DNA from: Conchocele bisecta | Lineage: Eukaryota > Mollusca > Bivalvia > Lucinida > Thyasiridae | Direction: 5' to 3' | NCBI GenBank assembly: GCA_029237695.1 | Contig: CM055272.1 | Location: 37,104,901-37,168,900, forward strand | DNA length: 64,000 nt | Shown here: piece after piece, positions 1-9,990 of the stretch | Layout: each line of letters opens with the position of its first letter | Position numbering within the stretch: position 1 is the first letter of the stretch | The notes under the pieces: generated by a model | Seen by the model: the letters and a program-made list of their open reading frames with translations, nothing else | What the model was told of the DNA's origin: nothing | The model's database searches: none | Position numbers and translations under genes: made by a program

Positions 1-454
1 TTTTCGATGAAAGAAATAGAAGTTATAATATATTTCTCTGATGTTAAGTTTTGTAAAGAGACTAAGTATATCACCTTCATCTTGGGATCAGCGGGGGTTG
101 GACGGTCGAAGATTTGTCACAGCATGATAGTACAACCTTAGAGGAATGCACAAGTGAAATATTAAGAATTTTCAATGAAGGAAATATAAGTTATAACTTA
201 TTTCTCTGATGTTAAGTTTTGTAAAGAGAACAAGTATTTGACCTTGACATCAGCGGGGGTTGTACGGTTGTGGATTTGGCACAGCATGGTAGTAGAGCCT
301 TACAGGAATGCATGTGTGAAATATTAAGCATTTTAGATGAAGGAAATAGAAGTTATAACAATATTTCTCTGATGTTAAGTTTAGTGACGGACGGACGGAT
401 GCACGGACAACCTGACTCCAGTATACCCCCCACAACTCGTTGCGGGGGGTATAA
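1..454 (+). repeat. Pearl-like tandem-core element, 3' part
   Basis: Tandem copies of a ~170-bp core (marker CTGATGTTAAGTTT) run into a GGAC-rich stretch (about 385-410). They then reach a terminal self-complementary hairpin at 421-454, ATACCCCCC paired with GGGGGGTAT around CAAC/GTTG. The same layout recurs at 7.9-9.4 kb and, inverted, at 59-61 kb. The element is cut by the window start. The organisation (short ends, tandem core, terminal hairpin) resembles the non-autonomous 'pearl' repeats of bivalves, sometimes grouped with Helentron-like INEs. The family name is inferred from layout. Confidence 0.7.
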
Positions 455-1078
455 TTATTGGGTGGGTATGTGACCTGTGTAGATCCAGAGCAGCCTTAGT
501 TACTGCTCCAACGAGAGCAGTCTCTGTACGACAGTTGCGGGGCCATTGATAGGCTTCCCCTGCAGAGTAGCGAATCAGATCTGATTCTCACTTTAGCTGT
601 ACATTATGCTATATCTTCTATATTTTCAGCTGAAAAAAATGTTAGCATTATACAAATAAAACAAACTGGTAATTCTGAAACAAATTTTATCATTGTGATA
701 AGTCTGGAAGATTAAATATTGCCTTTTCAGTAACTGGACCCTGATATACATCTTACATTTAGATTTTGGTTGCCACTGACTGGGTCATTTTTAGATTCTA
801 GCTTAAATTTACATAACGGGCCATCTACATCTTTAAGTTTAGTACAGAACTATTGTAATACACGTATACTCATAACTAGTCATGACTTCGTGACTGTCGT
901 GATATACAGTCATGATGGCTTACTCTTGTGAAGTGGAATTTTCAAAAACTGATAAAGAATCAAATGTAAATATTTTTAAATTAAATAACTTGTGGGTTAT
1001 TTCAATATGCATGTAAATAGTAGTTGTGAAATATTTTACGATCTTATTGTTTGTTGAAAAAAAAAAAAAAAATGTTTA
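455..1078. other. Intergenic, no gene seen
   Basis: AT-rich DNA without a credible ORF. Around 478-530 there is a degenerate motif of the GTAGATCCAGAGCAGCC type, which resembles the start of the 65-bp palindrome found three times at 57.8-58.5 kb. A poly-A run lies at about 1057-1072. Confidence 0.6.
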
Positions 1079-2145
1079 CACCGCAGCTCCATTATAACGC
1101 GATCGCGTATAGCGCGATCTCCATTATAACGCGGGTCTCTCGTGGATCCCAAAAAAATATTAAAAAATAGAGAAAACAGAAGAAAAAATCAAAAAAAAAT
1201 CGTCGGACGTCGTAGTCATCGTGTAATCAGTTGATTCGTGATTTCTGTAAGTTTATTCAAACAACGACATTCAAAGTCCATGAAAGGATTATTATTAGTA
1301 TGTTAGCAAATGTAATACCTTTAATCAGGTAATCATGTTAATAGGCATATTTATTAATCAATTAAATTACCTTAATCCCAATTGACATGTATTCGCGAAA
1401 TAATGGTCGTATCAAAGGAGCATGTCCCATGAGCATCACAACACATAATTGTCGCTAATAAATGGTTGCGTGTTCGGTCGCCTTTCTCTACTTTACTCCC
1501 AGTACATTGTGTATTGATTTTTTCATAATTGTGACATGTGTAATATTTAGAGTTCTATAAATAGACTGGTGTTTGTGTGCAATCTGAAACAATACATTCA
1601 GCATTATCTGGGTATGGGATCACGTGGTCTATTGTTTACACTGCAGCCCACGGCAATCATGATGTCTCGCGTAAATCGTAAATTTAATTCATCAATATTA
1701 CTGTTGTAGTGTAAACAATAGATCACGTGACCCCACATCCTGAGATTATGCACTTATCAACAGCTAATCGTCCGCATGAATAGGCAGGACACGTGACCAT
1801 TATTTATTATCAATTAATCCTTTTAAGCGCCTGTTGATCGAGCAGTATACATTATAATAAGCGTCTGTCTATCGCGAGCACTATACACGTAATAAGCATG
1901 ATTTTATAAATAACTCATATGTTTAATACATTAATACAAGTTTGTATGCCATAGTCATTATTAATAATTACTTTAACTTCTGTTCAAATGACATGATTTT
2001 ATATGGGTCCGTTGCTAATGGAATTCCCGCAATAGTTGGTAACCAAAATGCGGATGATACCAGTACCCGTGCATGTCCCGAAATTTTATCGATCGCGATT
2101 TGAAATCTTGGACCCCGACCATCGCGTTATAATGGAGTTGCAGTG
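1079..2145. mobile_element. TA-flanked TIR element (Tc1/mariner-pogo-like, non-autonomous)
   Basis: The left end reads CACCGCAGCTCCATTATAAC and the right end, reverse-complemented, CACTGCAACTCCATTATAAC. They match at 23 of 25 positions through ACGCGAT. Both ends are flanked by TA (1077-1078 and 2146-2147), the target duplication of the IS630/Tc1/mariner group. The 1.07-kb interior has no transposase-like ORF and carries a nested inverted repeat (1612-1741). The ORF at 2015-2476 on the minus strand crosses the right end and is treated as chance. Confidence 0.75.
1612..1741. repeat. Nested inverted repeat (MITE-like)
   Basis: Arms share GTCTATTGTTTACACT on the left and its complement AGTGTAAACAATAGA on the right. 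Both arms also carry TCACGTG. Arms of about 40 bp are separated by ~50 bp. It lies wholly inside the 1079-2145 element, so it is probably a later insertion. Confidence 0.65.
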
Positions 2146-2147
2146 TA

Positions 2148-2767
2148 TTGACAAAATTCATGAATATCTGAGAAAAAAACAACATTTTTGGGGTAAGAAA
2201 TTGTATTGAAATCCACAATATACTGCTGGAGTTCACACTGTGTCTTTTTGTTACAGTTGTTACTATAACATGGGGGGAAAGACCTTCGTTACACTTGTTA
2301 CACCGTAACAAAATGGGCACCTCCGGCCAGTTGGTATCTTTTTTGTGTAATATATGCCATAGGAGCTTTATGGGATGAACGAAAACCTGATGTGATAATC
2401 CAGTTACACTGAGGATTAGTATGAATCTAGACGGAATGACAGCATTCAACATCTCAGTCAACGGAAGTAACTTCATTTACCTTTGACCGGCTCGCTAATT
2501 GTAAGTTACTAATCCGCATGTAGGCTGGGAACCATTTTTCAATCAACGGAAGTACGGACTGGTTTCGTGATTTGTTTTGTCACTTATCTGAATAGGTAAT
2601 CATGAATTAAATATTGTAAATGAAATTAATATGGGCTATTTCTTGCCATATGTTCATGTTAATGTGACTTTCCATGTTGTATGTCAACACAGGCAGTGTC
2701 GATCTGGCACAAAAACAAAATCAGCTGGTGAACAGCAAGATAAATCACGAAACCAGTCAAAGGTAGG
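2148..2767. other. Intergenic with short inverted repeats
   Basis: There is no gene. GACTGGTTTCGTGATTT (about 2565-2581) is repeated in inverse as AAATCACGAAACCAGTC (about 2742-2758). TCAATCAACGGAAGT near 2540 is mirrored by ACTTCCGTTGGTTGA near 3685. This suggests an older TIR element interrupted by the one at 2778-3671. Confidence 0.45.
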
Positions 2768-2777
2768 CTAATTTACA

Positions 2778-3671
2778 CGGCAGCACGATTTACCCAAATC
2801 TACCCAAATCTTACCCAAATCTTCATTAAAAACAACTTTTATTATTATATTATATACTATTTCTACCATATATCGTTAGTATGTCATATGATATGAAGTT
2901 TTTAGAAGAAAAAACGAAGAAGAAAGCACATATTTCCGCGGTAAAGCGACCGATATAGTATTATTAGAAAGGGAGACTACCGTGATCGTGCATCATTAAT
3001 TATGTGTCAGTTGTCTAACTTTCAATGTATCATCGCTTATAAACTGTGACTGAAGAAATGGAGTTTATGTGCTTTGTGACCAGTGTAGATGAGGCTTGGC
3101 TCGCAAATAGTATCTTTATATCAGTGCGGATCCAGGCCGTGCATCGAGCGCACAGTTTAATTTCGATCAAATAGTAGTTTGCTATTTGATCACAAATTTT
3201 AATTTATACTACTAAATACCAAATACGGATTAATATTGTTTAGTAATAATTTTAGATATAATCCGAAAGAACATGAAGAATTAAGCTAAAATAATACAGG
3301 AATAACATAACATTGTATCAAATAAAATATATTTTTCCCTTTCTTAGAGAAAATCACAATAGTAATATTATAATATATGTTAATATTATTAAATATTAAT
3401 ACTTCTAATTGATTTGTAATTCTGATTTCTGTGATGCTTGATTATCTTTCTTGGATTCTTAGTAATAGGAAATTCCGGTAATCTCCCTTTGTTTCGAAAT
3501 ATTTCAATTTTGCACCAAATCATTAAAATGGGCCATGGTACGAGCAAATTAATGACAGATATTATGTATGTACACTACAAACATCGTTATTATGATGTAT
3601 ATAGCTGTATTTATTAACACATATAGTAATTACATGAAGATTTGGGTAAGATTTGGGTAAATCGTGCCACC
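2778..3671. mobile_element. TIR element with 10-bp target-site duplication (MULE-like MITE)
   Basis: The ends carry GCACGATTTACCCAAATC on the left and the same sequence in inverse on the right. Each end has two or three tandem ACCCAAATCT units. The flanks are the direct repeat CTAATTTACA at 2768-2777 and 3672-3681. A 9-11-bp duplication fits Mutator-like elements. The interior (~0.85 kb) is AT-rich and non-coding, so any transposase acts in trans. Confidence 0.75.
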
Positions 3672-3934
3672 CTAATTTACATCACTTCCGTTGGTTGAAA
3701 AAAAACAACAACAAAAACATGGCGAATGTCCCACCTTCCCATATACTATACATCCTGCAATAGGAGTCATTAACACATCGGTTTCGTTCATCCCATAACG
3801 TGCCTATGATATATGCTACCAGACATGAAATTATCAAAACCCACTAAAACTCATTAAAGTGTATTTGTATGGCTATCTAAGGCATATCTCGTACCCAGAG
3901 AATATGCACAATACTGCGAAACTGTATAACAAAC

Positions 3935-4095
3935 CTGAAATATACGGCGATCAGCAAAAGCAATATGGTAAAAGTTGCGCCAACTAAAATTTTGAAGTAG
4001 CCATATTTTTGTGTTTCTCGTTTTACACCGACAGTGTCAGATTGTGGGCGGTTGATTTTAACGTTCCTGCGTCTCACATCTTTAGTGGAACCCAT
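3935..4095 (-). CDS. Candidate first exon: basic tail plus one transmembrane segment
   Basis: I do not recognise the product. From the ATG at 4095 (context AAAATGG, favourable) the frame gives 53 residues plus two bases. There is a polar, basic stretch (KDVRRRNVK, then VKRETQKYG) followed by about 19 hydrophobic residues, roughly residues 34-53 (ILVGATFTILLLLIAVYF). A possible splice donor CAG/GTTTGT follows at 3934. The layout, a short basic N-tail ahead of a single membrane segment, fits a type II membrane protein such as a Golgi glycosyltransferase or sulfotransferase, or a small single-pass protein. No downstream exon was found. An ETS-like motif lies ~85 bp upstream. The open frame extends 5' to 4239, so an earlier start is possible. 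It could still be a chance ORF. Confidence 0.35.
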
Positions 4096-4190
4096 TTTCA
4101 GAAATGCATCAGCTGTCATGCAGCACTTTCGCCACAATCCTGGAAAAATAGCGAAAAGCCGCAACGTGTAACGTAAGCGGAAGTGCCGCA
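4096..4190 (-). promoter_or_regulatory. Possible promoter of the transmembrane exon
   Basis: GCGGAAGTG at about 4177-4185 matches the ETS/GABP consensus. TAACGTAA next to it resembles a CRE half-site. Both sit within 100 bp upstream of the candidate ATG at 4095. No TATA box is evident. This is motif evidence only. Confidence 0.25.
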
Positions 4191-4481
4191 AACAATTTTT
4201 AATGACCATACTTGTTTGTATAGCCCGGCCAGTTTGCAAAAGTATAGGGCGAAAGCAAATCTATACTGCCGCATATCCAGGCCCGTAGCGGTGTGTAAAA
4301 TAATGCCACGGCAGCCTTTTTAGCGGGGAAAATTCCACTTAGACCCTCAAAATCGCATTTCCTACATTCTAAAGTCACCATCACAATGTCGTAACATGCT
4401 TATTGCGTTGTTATTGGATGTTCAACGCATGAAGCTGACGAAAAAAACACAAACAAAAACACAAAAAAGGCCAAAATAATG

Positions 4482-4506
4482 CCACGGCAGCGCCGTGCTG
4501 CCGTGG
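4482..4506. repeat. Short perfect hairpin
   Basis: CCACGGCAGC and GCTGCCGTGG are exact inverse complements around the 5-nt loop GCCGT. The CCACGGCAG motif also occurs singly near 4308. It is GC-rich in an AT-rich setting. Confidence 0.8.
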
Positions 4507-4532
4507 TGGCAGCTACGTCCTTGATATCCCAA

Positions 4533-4805
4533 CCACATGTGTTTCTATAGTGTCTTGGGTGGTCAATTATTGTTTGTATAAACATGAAACACCTTTCTAA
4601 ACAATGTATACAACAAGTCAAATGCGACCGGATCTGAATATTATTTAAGTTATATGTAGATGTATAAGATGTATAAGATGCATATATAATATACATACAT
4701 TTATACACCAGGCGCATTTTAATTGTATTGTATACTGTTTAAAAAGGTGTTTCATGTATGTACAAACAATAATTGACCATCTAAGCCATTCTAGAAACAC
4801 ATGTG
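4533..4805. repeat. Foldback element with ~75-80-bp arms
   Basis: The left arm (CACATGTGTTTCTA ... GGTCAATTATTGTTTGTA ... CATGAAACACCTTT) is mirrored at 4728-4805 with about 88% identity by eye. The interior holds a short GTATAAGAT duplication. There is no ORF, so a MITE-like foldback is likely. Target duplications were not resolved. Confidence 0.7.
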
Positions 4806-4867
4806 ATCCCAACGGCCCCGAGTGAAAATCTGGCGGGTCACATATCTAACATATTTGTCTAAACGAG

Positions 4868-5056
4868 TTAGCCCGATTAGCCCAATCGATAACGAGCGCG
4901 CTTCTCACCAATGCGGCACTGGGTCTGGTTTCGATCCACGGCCTGGGCAATATGGTACGATGGTCGCCAGATACGACAAGTGAGTTTCCTACAGGTACTC
5001 CGGTTTCTTCCCACATCAATGACCGCCCTTACGCCTTCATCTGTACCAACGCAAGC
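4868..5056 (+). mobile_element. tRNA-headed SINE
   Basis: Box A-like TAGCCCAATCGA at about 4878-4889 matches TRGYNNARNNG. Box B-like GGTTTCGATCC lies at 4927-4937, with one extra T. The body then carries ACTCCGGTTTCTTCCCACAT (about 5000-5019), a segment I know from mollusc and other invertebrate tRNA-SINEs and seen in inverse near 18.07 kb. The 3' limit is set at the start of the next foldback. Confidence 0.65.
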
Positions 5057-5222
5057 ATTATAGGAATGAATGGCCTTTTTGTGGAATTTATCGAGGTATA
5101 AACTTGGAAAAGTCGCGGGAATACTGGACGAAGGCCGGAAGGCCTCGTCCAGTATTCCCACGACTTTTCCAAGTTTATATCCCCGATAAATTCCACAAAA
5201 AGGCCATTCATTCCTTATAATT
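5057..5222. repeat. Near-perfect 166-bp palindrome
   Basis: Two ~80-bp arms, about 95% identical by eye, meet at a minimal centre, GGCC-GGAA-GGCC (5133-5144). The arms share GGAATGAATGGCCTTTTTG on the outside and AAACTTGGAAAAGTCG further in. Differences are a few substitutions and 1-nt indels. It directly abuts the SINE at 4868-5056. There is no ORF of its own; ORFs crossing it are repeat translations. Confidence 0.9.
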
Positions 5223-5559
5223 CCAGCATTTGAAATAAATTAAAATGTGTTTATTTTCCGTTTTTTTAAGAATTATTTTAACTGCGCCTCACGGTTACGG
5301 AAAGTAGTTCGGCATGGGAATTTACTGGGATATAAATTTTGGACAGAGACTTGCTACGGACCAATCAAATGTTAGGGAATTGTGTAAATATTTTTGTGCT
5401 GGAATTATTTGTATTTAAGTGCTCTCGTGCTAATTGTTTATAATCGTTGCAAAATAAATAAAGTTTATACTTTATAACCGTTTTCATTAACTTTCAATTC
5501 AGCTGGCACTAAGAGGAATTTGTTTCGAGGTCATTGGTGTAAATGAAAAAAAGTGTACG
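5223..5559. other. Intergenic, no gene seen
   Basis: AT-rich. AATAAATAAAG near 5453 resembles a polyadenylation signal, but no transcript can be tied to it. Confidence 0.5.
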
Positions 5560-5599
5560 AGGCCGCACTTACATTAGTTGGGTGATTAATATGGGAAAC

Positions 5600-6000
5600 A
5601 CAATTCATAGCCAGGATGTGAACTTGACACTGGGCTTAGCGGGGGCGGCACGAACGCGGATTTGTCACATGGCGGTAGAGGACCATTGGAGAAGTGCGTG
5701 TGTGAAATATGAAGCAAATCCTACCAAGGAAACAGAAATGATAATTAAGCCATTACCCGAACGTTAAGGTTTTGAATGCACCAATTAAGTATGTGGCCTT
5801 GCGGCACGAACGTGGATTTGTCACATGGCGGTAGAGGACTATTGGAGCAATGCGTGTGTGGATTATGAAGCAGATCCGAGCAAGGAAGTATAAATTATAA
5901 GCCACTTACCCGAGCGTTTAGGTTTAGTGACGGACGGACGCACGGGCGGACAACTTGACTCTAGTAGACCACTACACCACAACTCGTTGCGGGGTATATC
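5600..6000 (+). repeat. Pearl-like element with two cores
   Basis: Two diverged core copies (marker TTTGTCACATGGCGGTAGAG, about 5657 and 5817) lead into GGACGGACGCACGG. The terminal CCACAACTCGTTGCGGGG lies at about 5975-5996. These are the same end motifs as the elements at 1-454 and 7915-9431, but the core is more diverged. The 5' limit is approximate. Confidence 0.65.
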
Positions 6001-7040
6001 AAAATCACATTTAGGCCTGATAAAAATCAGACAGCATCAAATCAGTAGTTCTGTCCAACTATAGAAAACAGTTCGTCTGCACTGGACCAATATACACAGA
6101 AAGATACACAGACGCTCGAAAATGTACAGAGATGTAAACGTGCAGTCAGATTTGTCAAAAATAAAGTTCCATGACAAGACACCAGGCACGGCCACAAACA
6201 TACTCTCGGATATCAAATGGACGTCTCTTGAAACTTGAAGGCAAAACAACCGTCTGACTATTTTCTACAAAATTGTTTATATAACACTGACATTTTTATC
6301 AATTTTCGACATCATTGAAGGAAAATATGATTTTCGGAATCAATATCGGCGATGCGATAAGAGTGGTAATTCCATATCCGGGCTCAATTATTGTAAGTGA
6401 AAGCGTACGTTATTACCACTCATTCGAAACATGCCGACGCAACGATTCAAATGAGTGAACCATCTAAACGACACGGTTCAAATGAGTGGTAACAGTATAT
6501 TTTTTATCAATTTTCGATATCATTTAAGGAAAATATGACTGCTTTTCGAAATCAATATCTGCGAAATACGGCGGATTCACTCTTCAAACACCTGTGGTTA
6601 TAGTGTTGTTTTATGCAAATTTGTACACGCCGTAGTTGTGAATGAAAAATTCCAGACAGGTGCCAGACAGGTGTGATTCGGGTTTACACACCATTAATGC
6701 GCGACCAAAATAGTCCGTTTTATTTGTAGAAAATGAACGGCTAAATCTGAGGTTCCATTGGTTTTTCTTTTAATTAATTATGTACCAAAGATATACATTC
6801 TAATAAATGTGAAATGTAAAATGGCATAAAACGAGTCGTTAACAATGACCTAGATACAGGACGCGCCACAAGAAAAAATAGCGCCGGGATATCGGACTGT
6901 ATTTTGAGAACCGGCTACATAAGCTACGAGACGCTCGCAGCTAATATACCAAACAGTACCGACACTACCACCATCTAGCATATACAAAAACACCTACAAC
7001 AACAGTCGACTGTCACAAAGTCACAGGGAGAGAAAGATGC
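6001..7040. other. Intergenic with a 65-bp direct duplication
   Basis: There is no gene. TTTTTATCAATTTTCGA and about 50 following bases occur near 6293 and again near 6501 (offset ~208 bp). They flank a segment with inverted GAGTGGTAAT / ATTACCACTC (about 6370 and 6410). This may be a small element with duplicated edges. Confidence 0.5.
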
Positions 7041-7112
7041 ACACCGGCTCGGAATCGAACAGGGGACCTCTGGTTTACGGTATCATCACTCTACCGACTG
7101 AGCTAACCGGGC
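7041..7112 (-). repeat. tRNA-like sequence (SINE head)
   Basis: On the minus strand TAGCTCAGTCGG is a perfect A box and TGTTCGATTCC a near-perfect B box at the usual tRNA spacing. The acceptor and T stems do not pair cleanly, so a tRNA-derived SINE or pseudogene is more likely than a working tRNA. A body may continue below 7041. Confidence 0.6.
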
Positions 7113-7914
7113 ACAAATACCCACTTCCTCCCCGTAGTGAGTTACGTACCGTGGCAAACTCCCCTGCCAAACTGAATTCGTCCCCGAATACCATTTTTAA
7201 TTAGAATCTGAATTTCATATTTTTGGTACATTTTGTGTAGTACATGTATTTATCAGTCACGGTAGGCTTGCACATCTTGCACCCTGAAATGGGGCGTTGC
7301 CGTATGTAAAGATGAAAAGGTGCACAAAGGTTACTATACACATGCTAATTAACGGTTCAAGACTCTTGGCCAACTACTTTAGGAGATATGCGCGACACAT
7401 AATTCGGATGCACGCTCGGATAGATGGACAAGGGCCACACCCCCTCGCAAATCAGGGGCATAACTTTGGCTTTTTATCTGGTAGTTGTATTCGGTGATTA
7501 TCACAGATTATCGTCGACGTTGCTATATAATATGCATGAATCACATAACAACAGCTCGTAACTTCTATTAATATACGTACACAGGTATATGTATAATTCT
7601 GGTGCAGATAAGTTTTGTATCGAAAGAGTTATTATATCCCCATATTTCAAATTCAATGCGTATTTTACCTTTACCATTGTATTATTGATTTTATTCCTTA
7701 TTAAATAGGAAAAAATGATAAAAAAATAAAAATAAAACACATTTAAAAATTCATTTATTTGAGCTGCAAAAAGCAAACATTGTCACTACTCAATTTGAAA
7801 ATCAAAGCGTATTTTCACATTGGCGTGAGTATTTTGTATCCCCCTTTTGATAATCAGAGCGTATTCTGCTAAAACAAGTGCGTAAAATACGTCACTACGC
7901 ACCTTATCTAGAAG
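7113..7914. other. Intergenic, no gene seen
   Basis: AT-rich. ORFs on both strands (about 7297-7497 and 7501-7776) have low-complexity or atypical composition and no recognisable motif. Confidence 0.5.
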
Positions 7915-9431
7915 TCTGTCACATAGCAAACTAGATTGGTCAGTAAGCGAGGCTTACGGAATACCCCTGCGTGTGCCCAGGTACCCCTAAAGTATGTAAC
8001 AATTTCCAAGTGTGTGGGCTTGTGACCTTCACTCTGGGCTTAGCGGGGGCGGCATGAACGTAAATTTGTCACAGGATGGTAGAGGTCCATTGGAGCAATG
8101 CGTGTCTGAAATGTGAAGCAGATCCGAGCAAGGAAATAGAAGTTATAACCGATTTCTCAGATGTTAAGTTTTGTAAAGAGACTAAGTATGCGACCTTGAC
8201 CTCGAGATCAGTGGTAATTTGTCACAGCATGATAGTAGAGCCTTGGAGGAATGCATGCATGAAATATTAAGAATTTTCGATGAAAGAAATAGAAGTTATA
8301 ATATATTTCTCTGATGTTAAGCTTTGTAAAGAGACCAAGTATATCACCTTCATCTTGGGATCAGCGGGGGTTGGACGGTCGAAGATTTGTCACAGCATGA
8401 TAGTACAACCTTAGAGGAATGCACAAGTGAAATATTAAGAATTTTCAATGAAGGAAATAGAAGTTATAACTTATTTCTCTGATGTTAAGTTTTGTAAAGA
8501 GACTAAGTATTTAACCTTCACATTGGGATCAGCGGGGGTTGGGCGGTCGTAGCTTTGGCACAGCATGGTAGTAGAGCCTTACAGGAATGCATGTGTGAAA
8601 TATTAAGCATTTTAGATGAAGGAAATAGAAGTTATAACATATTTCTCTGATGTTAAGTTTTGTAAAGAGACTAAGTATTTGACCTTCACCTTGGGATCAG
8701 CGGGGATTGGACGGTCGTGGATTTTGGCACAGCATGGTAGTAGAGCTTTACAGGAATGCATGTGTGAAATATTAAGCATTTTAGATGAAGGAAATAGAAG
8801 TTATAACAATATTTCTGTGATGTTAAGTTTTGTAAAGAGACTAAGTATTTGACCTTGACCTTGGGATCAGCGGGGGTTGGACGGTCGTGGATTTGGCACA
8901 TCATGGTAGTAGAGCCTTACATGAATGCATGTGTGAAATATTAAGCATTTTAGATGAAGGAAATAATAGAAGTTATAACAATATTTCTCTGATGTTAAGT
9001 TTTGTAAAGAGACTAAGTATTTGACCTTCACCTTGGGATCAGCGGGGATTGGACGGTCGTGGATTTTGGCACAGCATGGTAGTAGAGCTTTACAGGAATG
9101 CATGTGTGAAATATTAAGCATTTTAGATGAAGGAAATAGAAGTTATAACAATATTTCTGTGATGTTAAGTTTTGTAAAGAGACTAAGTATTTGACCTTGA
9201 CCTTGGGATCAGCGGGGGTTGGACGGTCGTGGATTTGGCACATCATGGTAGTAGAGCCTTACATGAATGCATGTGTGAAATATTAAGCATTTTAGATGAC
9301 GGAAATAATAGAAGTTATAACAATATTTCTCCGATGTTAAGTTTACGGACGCACGGACGCACACACGCACGCACGGACGGACGGACAACCTGACTCCAGT
9401 ATACCCCCACAACTCGTTGCGGGGGGTATGC
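7915..9431 (+). repeat. Full-length pearl-like element with tandem ~170-bp cores
   Basis: The left end (AGATTGGTCAGTAAGCGAGG ... GTGCCCAGGTAC) matches the inverted left end at about 60.90-60.95 kb. There follow about eight core units, the last truncated, marked by CTGATGTTAAGTTT. GGATCAGCGGGG recurs at 8526, 8694, 8864, 9036 and 9206 (spacings 168-172). Units at 8694-9035 and 9036-9377 form a near-identical 342-bp dimer. The right end is GGAC repeats plus the ATACCCCC/GGGGGTAT hairpin. Minus-strand ORFs here are repeat translations. Confidence 0.8.
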
Positions 9432-9584
9432 ATATCGTAACTTGCATTAATATATACATGTATATGTACATCATGGTGCATATACTACACCATTAGGATG
9501 AGAAATGGCCCGAATATTTCCCATGCCTACGTTTTAGCTGTCTTGTACTATTTACGGGTAAAGAGTTTCAGTGTATTCCTTTTT

Positions 9585-9990
9585 AGCTCGCTTCTGTCAA
9601 AAGCTCAAAGGAGCTATATTGTTACTACTTTTCGTCCCTCGTCCTTGTCCGTTTTCCGTTCGTCCACAAGTCCAAATGTCTGCTCTTCCCGAACCGATGG
9701 GCCGATGTTGGCCAAACTTCATTGGCATGGGTTCTGGGTGAAGCATTTTCAGCGTTGGGGTCAAGGCACTTATGAAGTCGAACGTATCGACGAGACGATC
9801 GCTGGTTTTTGTCGAAATCAGATGATATGGTGGCCGAAAGATCATAGGTTATCATTTTATTAGATATTTCAAATGTCTTCTCCTGAACCACAGGGCCGTC
9901 GTTGGCCAACCTGCACAGTTATGGTCCTTTGGTGATGCATTCTCAGATTTGATACTAGAGCAAGTGATCAGGCTCACGGATACGTTACGT
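9585..9990 (+). repeat. Diverged copy of the 56-kb repeat family
   Basis: The start AGCTCGCTTCTG...AAAGGAGCTATATTG is a degraded form of the AGCTCACCTGAG...TGAGCTATTG start at 56.24 and 63.76 kb. It is followed by the family signature GGCCAAACTTCATTGGCATGG and TTTCAAATGTCTTCTCCTGAACC. No GGCCATCATGGCC end is seen. ORFs on both strands arise from the repeat. Confidence 0.55.

Noticed and set aside
2015..2476. 153-codon minus ORF
   Set aside because: It crosses the right end of the 1079-2145 element into unrelated DNA. No motif and no splice support.
4385..4550. Plus-strand peptide YCVVIGCSTHEADEKN resembling the C-x4-C start of a THAP finger
   Set aside because: Only the first two cysteines fit. 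The distal Cys-His pair is absent, a stop precedes it and the rest is lysine/asparagine low complexity.
8616..9481. Repeated ORFs sharing the peptide NLTSEKYCYNFYFLHLKCLI
   Set aside because: They translate the pearl-like core on the non-element strand, and identical copies sit 342 bp apart. There are no gene signals.
9498..9909. Overlapping ORFs of 82-121 codons on both strands
   Set aside because: Both are translations of a diverged member of the 56-kb repeat family.
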